Source of the DNA: Phycisphaerae bacterium
GTDB lineage: Bacteria > Planctomycetota > Phycisphaerae > SM23-33
Direction: 5' to 3'
DNA: 36,710 bases
Assembly (NCBI GenBank): GCA_011050235.1
Contig: DRGC01000057.1
Span: forward strand, 1 to 36,710
Shown here: piece by piece, positions 34,861 to 36,710 of the stretch
Numbering within the stretch: position 1 is the stretch's first letter
How the letters are laid out: each line of letters begins with the position of its first letter
Notes under the pieces: model-generated
What the model was told of the DNA's origin: nothing
Databases searched by the model: none
What the model saw: only the letters and a program-made list of their open reading frames with translations
Program-made: the position numbers and the translations under genes

Positions 34861-36030
34861 TTAGTCGCGCACTTCCAGCGACCGCAAGAAGTCCTCGTTC
34901 GTTTTGAACTTATCGAGGGCCTTGAGCAGTTGCGGCATTTCGTCATCGGCATTCAGGCTGGACAGGAACCGCCTGAGGACGTGCAGCTTGGGCAGGACCC
35001 AGGGCTCGACGAGCAGTTCTTCTTTTCGCGTGCCGGACTGGGGGATGTTGATCGCCGGCCAGATGCGACGCTCGGCGAGCTTGCGGTCCAGCGAGATCTC
35101 CATGTTCCCGGTGCCCTTGAACTCCTCGAAGATCAGGTCATCCATTCGGCTGCCGGTTTCGATCAGCGCGGTGGCGAGGATCGTCAGGCTGCCGCCGCCT
35201 TCCAGCTTGCGGGCCGCGCCAAACTGGCGCTTGGGGGTCTCCAAGGCGCGGATGTCCACGCCGCCGGTCATCGTTCGGCCTGAGCCTTCGATGTATCGGT
35301 TGTAGGCCCGGCCCAGGCGGGTGAGGCTATCCAGCAGGATCACGACGTCCTGGCCGCATTCGGCCTTGCGCTTGGCCCGTTCGAGGGAGAACTCGGCCAC
35401 GCGAACGTGGCTGCTGAGATCCTGGTCGTTGTTGGAGGCCACCACCTCGGCGTCGGGGCACTTGCGGCGAAAGTCCGTCACTTCCTCTGGACGCTCGTCC
35501 ACCAGGAGAATCATGATCGTGCACTCAGGATTGTTCTTGGTGATCGAGTTGGAGATCTGCTGCAGCAGGATCGTCTTGCCGGCTCGCGGGGGGGAGACAA
35601 TCAGGCCGCGCTGTCCCTTGCCGATCGGACAGATAAGATCGAGAATGCGCATCTCAGGCGGCCCGTCGGGGGTCTCGAGCTTCAGATGCGGGTGCGGGTC
35701 GACAACCGTCATTTCGTTGAAGGGAATGATGTCGGCGTATTCGTCGGCCGGCTGACCGTTGATCTTGGTGATCTGCTCGAGCTTCGGGCCGCCCTTGCGT
35801 TTGGTCGGGGGCGCCGCAAGGCCTTCGACATCCAACCCCGTGCGCAGGCCGCCCTGGCGGATGAAATCCTTTCCGACGAACACATCGCCGGGCGTAGGGC
35901 GGAAATTGTTTTGGGCCTGTCGGAGGAACCCATAGCCCTTCTCGGTGATTTCGAGCACGCCGTCCGCTTCCTCAAGCGTCTTGCCGTCGCGACCTTGCTG
36001 ACTTGTTTGAGTGGATGTTTCCTCGTTCAT
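34861..36030 (-). CDS. rho: Transcription termination factor Rho
   Basis: This is a 389-residue hexameric RNA-dependent ATPase that ends transcription at C-rich sites. The N-terminal RNA-binding domain (GVLEITEKGYGFLRQAQNNFRP, DVFVGKDFIRQ) is followed by the RecA-like motor with GLIVSPPRAGKT (Walker A), VVILLDSLTRLGRAYN (Walker B), the Q-loop region SGRTMTGGVDI and ERRIWPAINI. I place the start at ATG 36030 because AAGGAAGG lies just upstream and the family begins there; a frame start at 36123 would add 31 unsupported residues. The N-terminal helical extension found in some Rho proteins is absent, so this is a compact form. Confidence 0.96.
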   Translation of the reverse strand: MNEETSTQTSQQGRDGKTLEEADGVLEITEKGYGFLRQAQNNFRPTPGDVFVGKDFIRQGGLRTGLDVEGLAAPPTKRKGGPKLEQITKINGQPADEYADIIPFNEMTVVDPHPHLKLETPDGPPEMRILDLICPIGKGQRGLIVSPPRAGKTILLQQISNSITKNNPECTIMILLVDERPEEVTDFRRKCPDAEVVASNNDQDLSSHVRVAEFSLERAKRKAECGQDVVILLDSLTRLGRAYNRYIEGSGRTMTGGVDIRALETPKRQFGAARKLEGGGSLTILATALIETGSRMDDLIFEEFKGTGNMEISLDRKLAERRIWPAINIPQSGTRKEELLVEPWVLPKLHVLRRFLSSLNADDEMPQLLKALDKFKTNEDFLRSLEVRD

Positions 36031-36294
36031 TCCAGAACCTTCCTTATACCTGCACCTGTCCATGGCGCCCGTCTGGGCCAAGCTTACAACGGGACCCGCG
36101 GGTGCGACGCGGGCGTAGTGCAATCACGTCCGAACGGACAATTCTTTGCCGAAACCTTCTTCGAGTGCCCCTCTCGACGTCAATGATAGCGATTGAGGGC
36201 GCGAACGCAAAACGATTTTTGAGATTTTTCAAAGACACCGGCGCGGTCTACACGACCGGCTGCTGCAGCGACGACAGCGTCCCGAATCGTGCCG
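36031..36294. other. Leader region of rho
   Basis: These 264 bases between the OmpA-domain gene and rho (both minus strand) hold no supported gene. On the rho-sense strand they would be rho's upstream leader; autoregulation through leader termination is known for rho in other bacteria, but no specific site was identified here. Confidence 0.4.
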
Positions 36295-36710
36295 TTACCG
36301 TATCGCGTAAATCTCGACGCGGCGGTTGCGGGCCTTGCCGGCAGCCGAACTATTGCTGGCGACCGGACGGGCCGGGCCCATGGCGATGGTCTCAAGCCGT
36401 TCAGTGTCGACCCCTTGGCCGATCAGATGACGCGTGACGGCCATCGCTCGATTCGCCGATAGATCGAGATTGTCTTGCCAGAGCTTCTTGGTCTTGCGGA
36501 TCGGGTCGCCGTCAGTGAAGCCATACACACGCACCGGTCGGCCCGAATAGGTCACCGTCAGATCGCGTGCAATTCCGTTGAGGGCCCGCTTGCCGGCGTC
36601 AGTGAGCTTGGCGCGCCCGGGCGAAAACAGAATGTTGCTGCCGACCGTGATCTTGTCGCCGGCGGGGGTGGCCGTCCAGCCGTCCGCTGTCGGACCGGTC
36701 GGCGCACCGC
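36295..36710 (-). CDS. OmpA-domain (peptidoglycan-binding) protein, 5' end outside window
   Basis: This is the C-terminal 138 residues of an OmpA/Pal/MotB-type protein. The domain starts with NILFSPGRAKLTDAGKRALN and continues with VRVYGFTDGDPIRKTKKLWQ, LSANRAMAVTRHLIGQGVD and NRRVEIYAIR at the stop. The Asp and Arg (FTD..., NRRVE) correspond to the diaminopimelate-binding residues. The frame remains open to the last base, so the N-terminus lies beyond the window. The GTG at 36555 is inside the domain and is not the start. The position of the OmpA domain at the end suggests an envelope-anchoring or MotB-like role. Confidence 0.9.
   Translation of the reverse strand, partial: GAPTGPTADGWTATPAGDKITVGSNILFSPGRAKLTDAGKRALNGIARDLTVTYSGRPVRVYGFTDGDPIRKTKKLWQDNLDLSANRAMAVTRHLIGQGVDTERLETIAMGPARPVASNSSAAGKARNRRVEIYAIR

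Overview
The window looks like a chromosomal segment of a high-GC planctomycete, most likely of the Phycisphaerae type. The evidence is a 2175-residue surface protein that begins with an FEPLEPRLLLNG motif and ends in dockerin-like repeats, an exported protein with a PEP-CTERM tail, an exosortase-type polysaccharide deacetylase, and a sulfatase and glycosidase locus. Housekeeping genes (typA, cspA-type, recQ, rho, HU, tRNA-Ser) lie between accessory blocks. Taxonomy is inferred from gene content only.

Layout. Positions 1-3139 hold three co-directional cell-surface polysaccharide genes (GT4 glycosyltransferase, PaaK/CapK-like adenylate-forming enzyme, polysaccharide deacetylase). Positions 3164-3378 hold an inverted repeat made of 7-base units and a good promoter, followed by the giant LEPR/SdrD-B/dockerin protein (3477-10004). 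A cold-shock gene (minus), typA (plus), a sugar-phosphate isomerase/epimerase-like gene (minus), a small membrane protein and a SpoIIE/RsbU-type phosphatase fill 10129-16687.

Positions 16986-21289 are the most unusual part: a tightly overlapping, lower-GC three-gene unit. It encodes a MORC/MutL-like GHKL ATPase, an unrecognised 349-residue protein, and a cytosine-5 DNA methyltransferase fused to an iron-sulfur HhH-GPD DNA glycosylase that carries the tyrosine typical of Mig-type T:G glycosylases. My inference is a modification/defence module that methylates cytosine and carries its own repair of deaminated 5-methylcytosine. No recognisable nuclease is present, so the effector would have to be the ATPase, the unknown protein, or a gene elsewhere.

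Positions 21354-23526 hold an SUMF1-like PEP-CTERM protein, two decayed coding fragments and about 770 bases of layered repeats, followed by recQ (minus). Positions 25717-33780 look like a carbohydrate catabolic locus: enolase-superfamily dehydratase/racemase, Cys-type sulfatase, amidohydrolase, UroD-family protein, GH16 lipoprotein and a CBM9-like/transglutaminase-like protein. The right end holds tRNA-Ser(GGA), HU, rho and the end of an OmpA-domain gene.

A second theme is a set of short intergenic arrays built from degenerate 7-base units of several sequence families (AGNNNCA, CCCGGTT-like, ATTGNCG, GGCTTGA-like). They occur at six or more places, mostly within a few bases of a stop codon, and two loci are arranged as inverted repeats.
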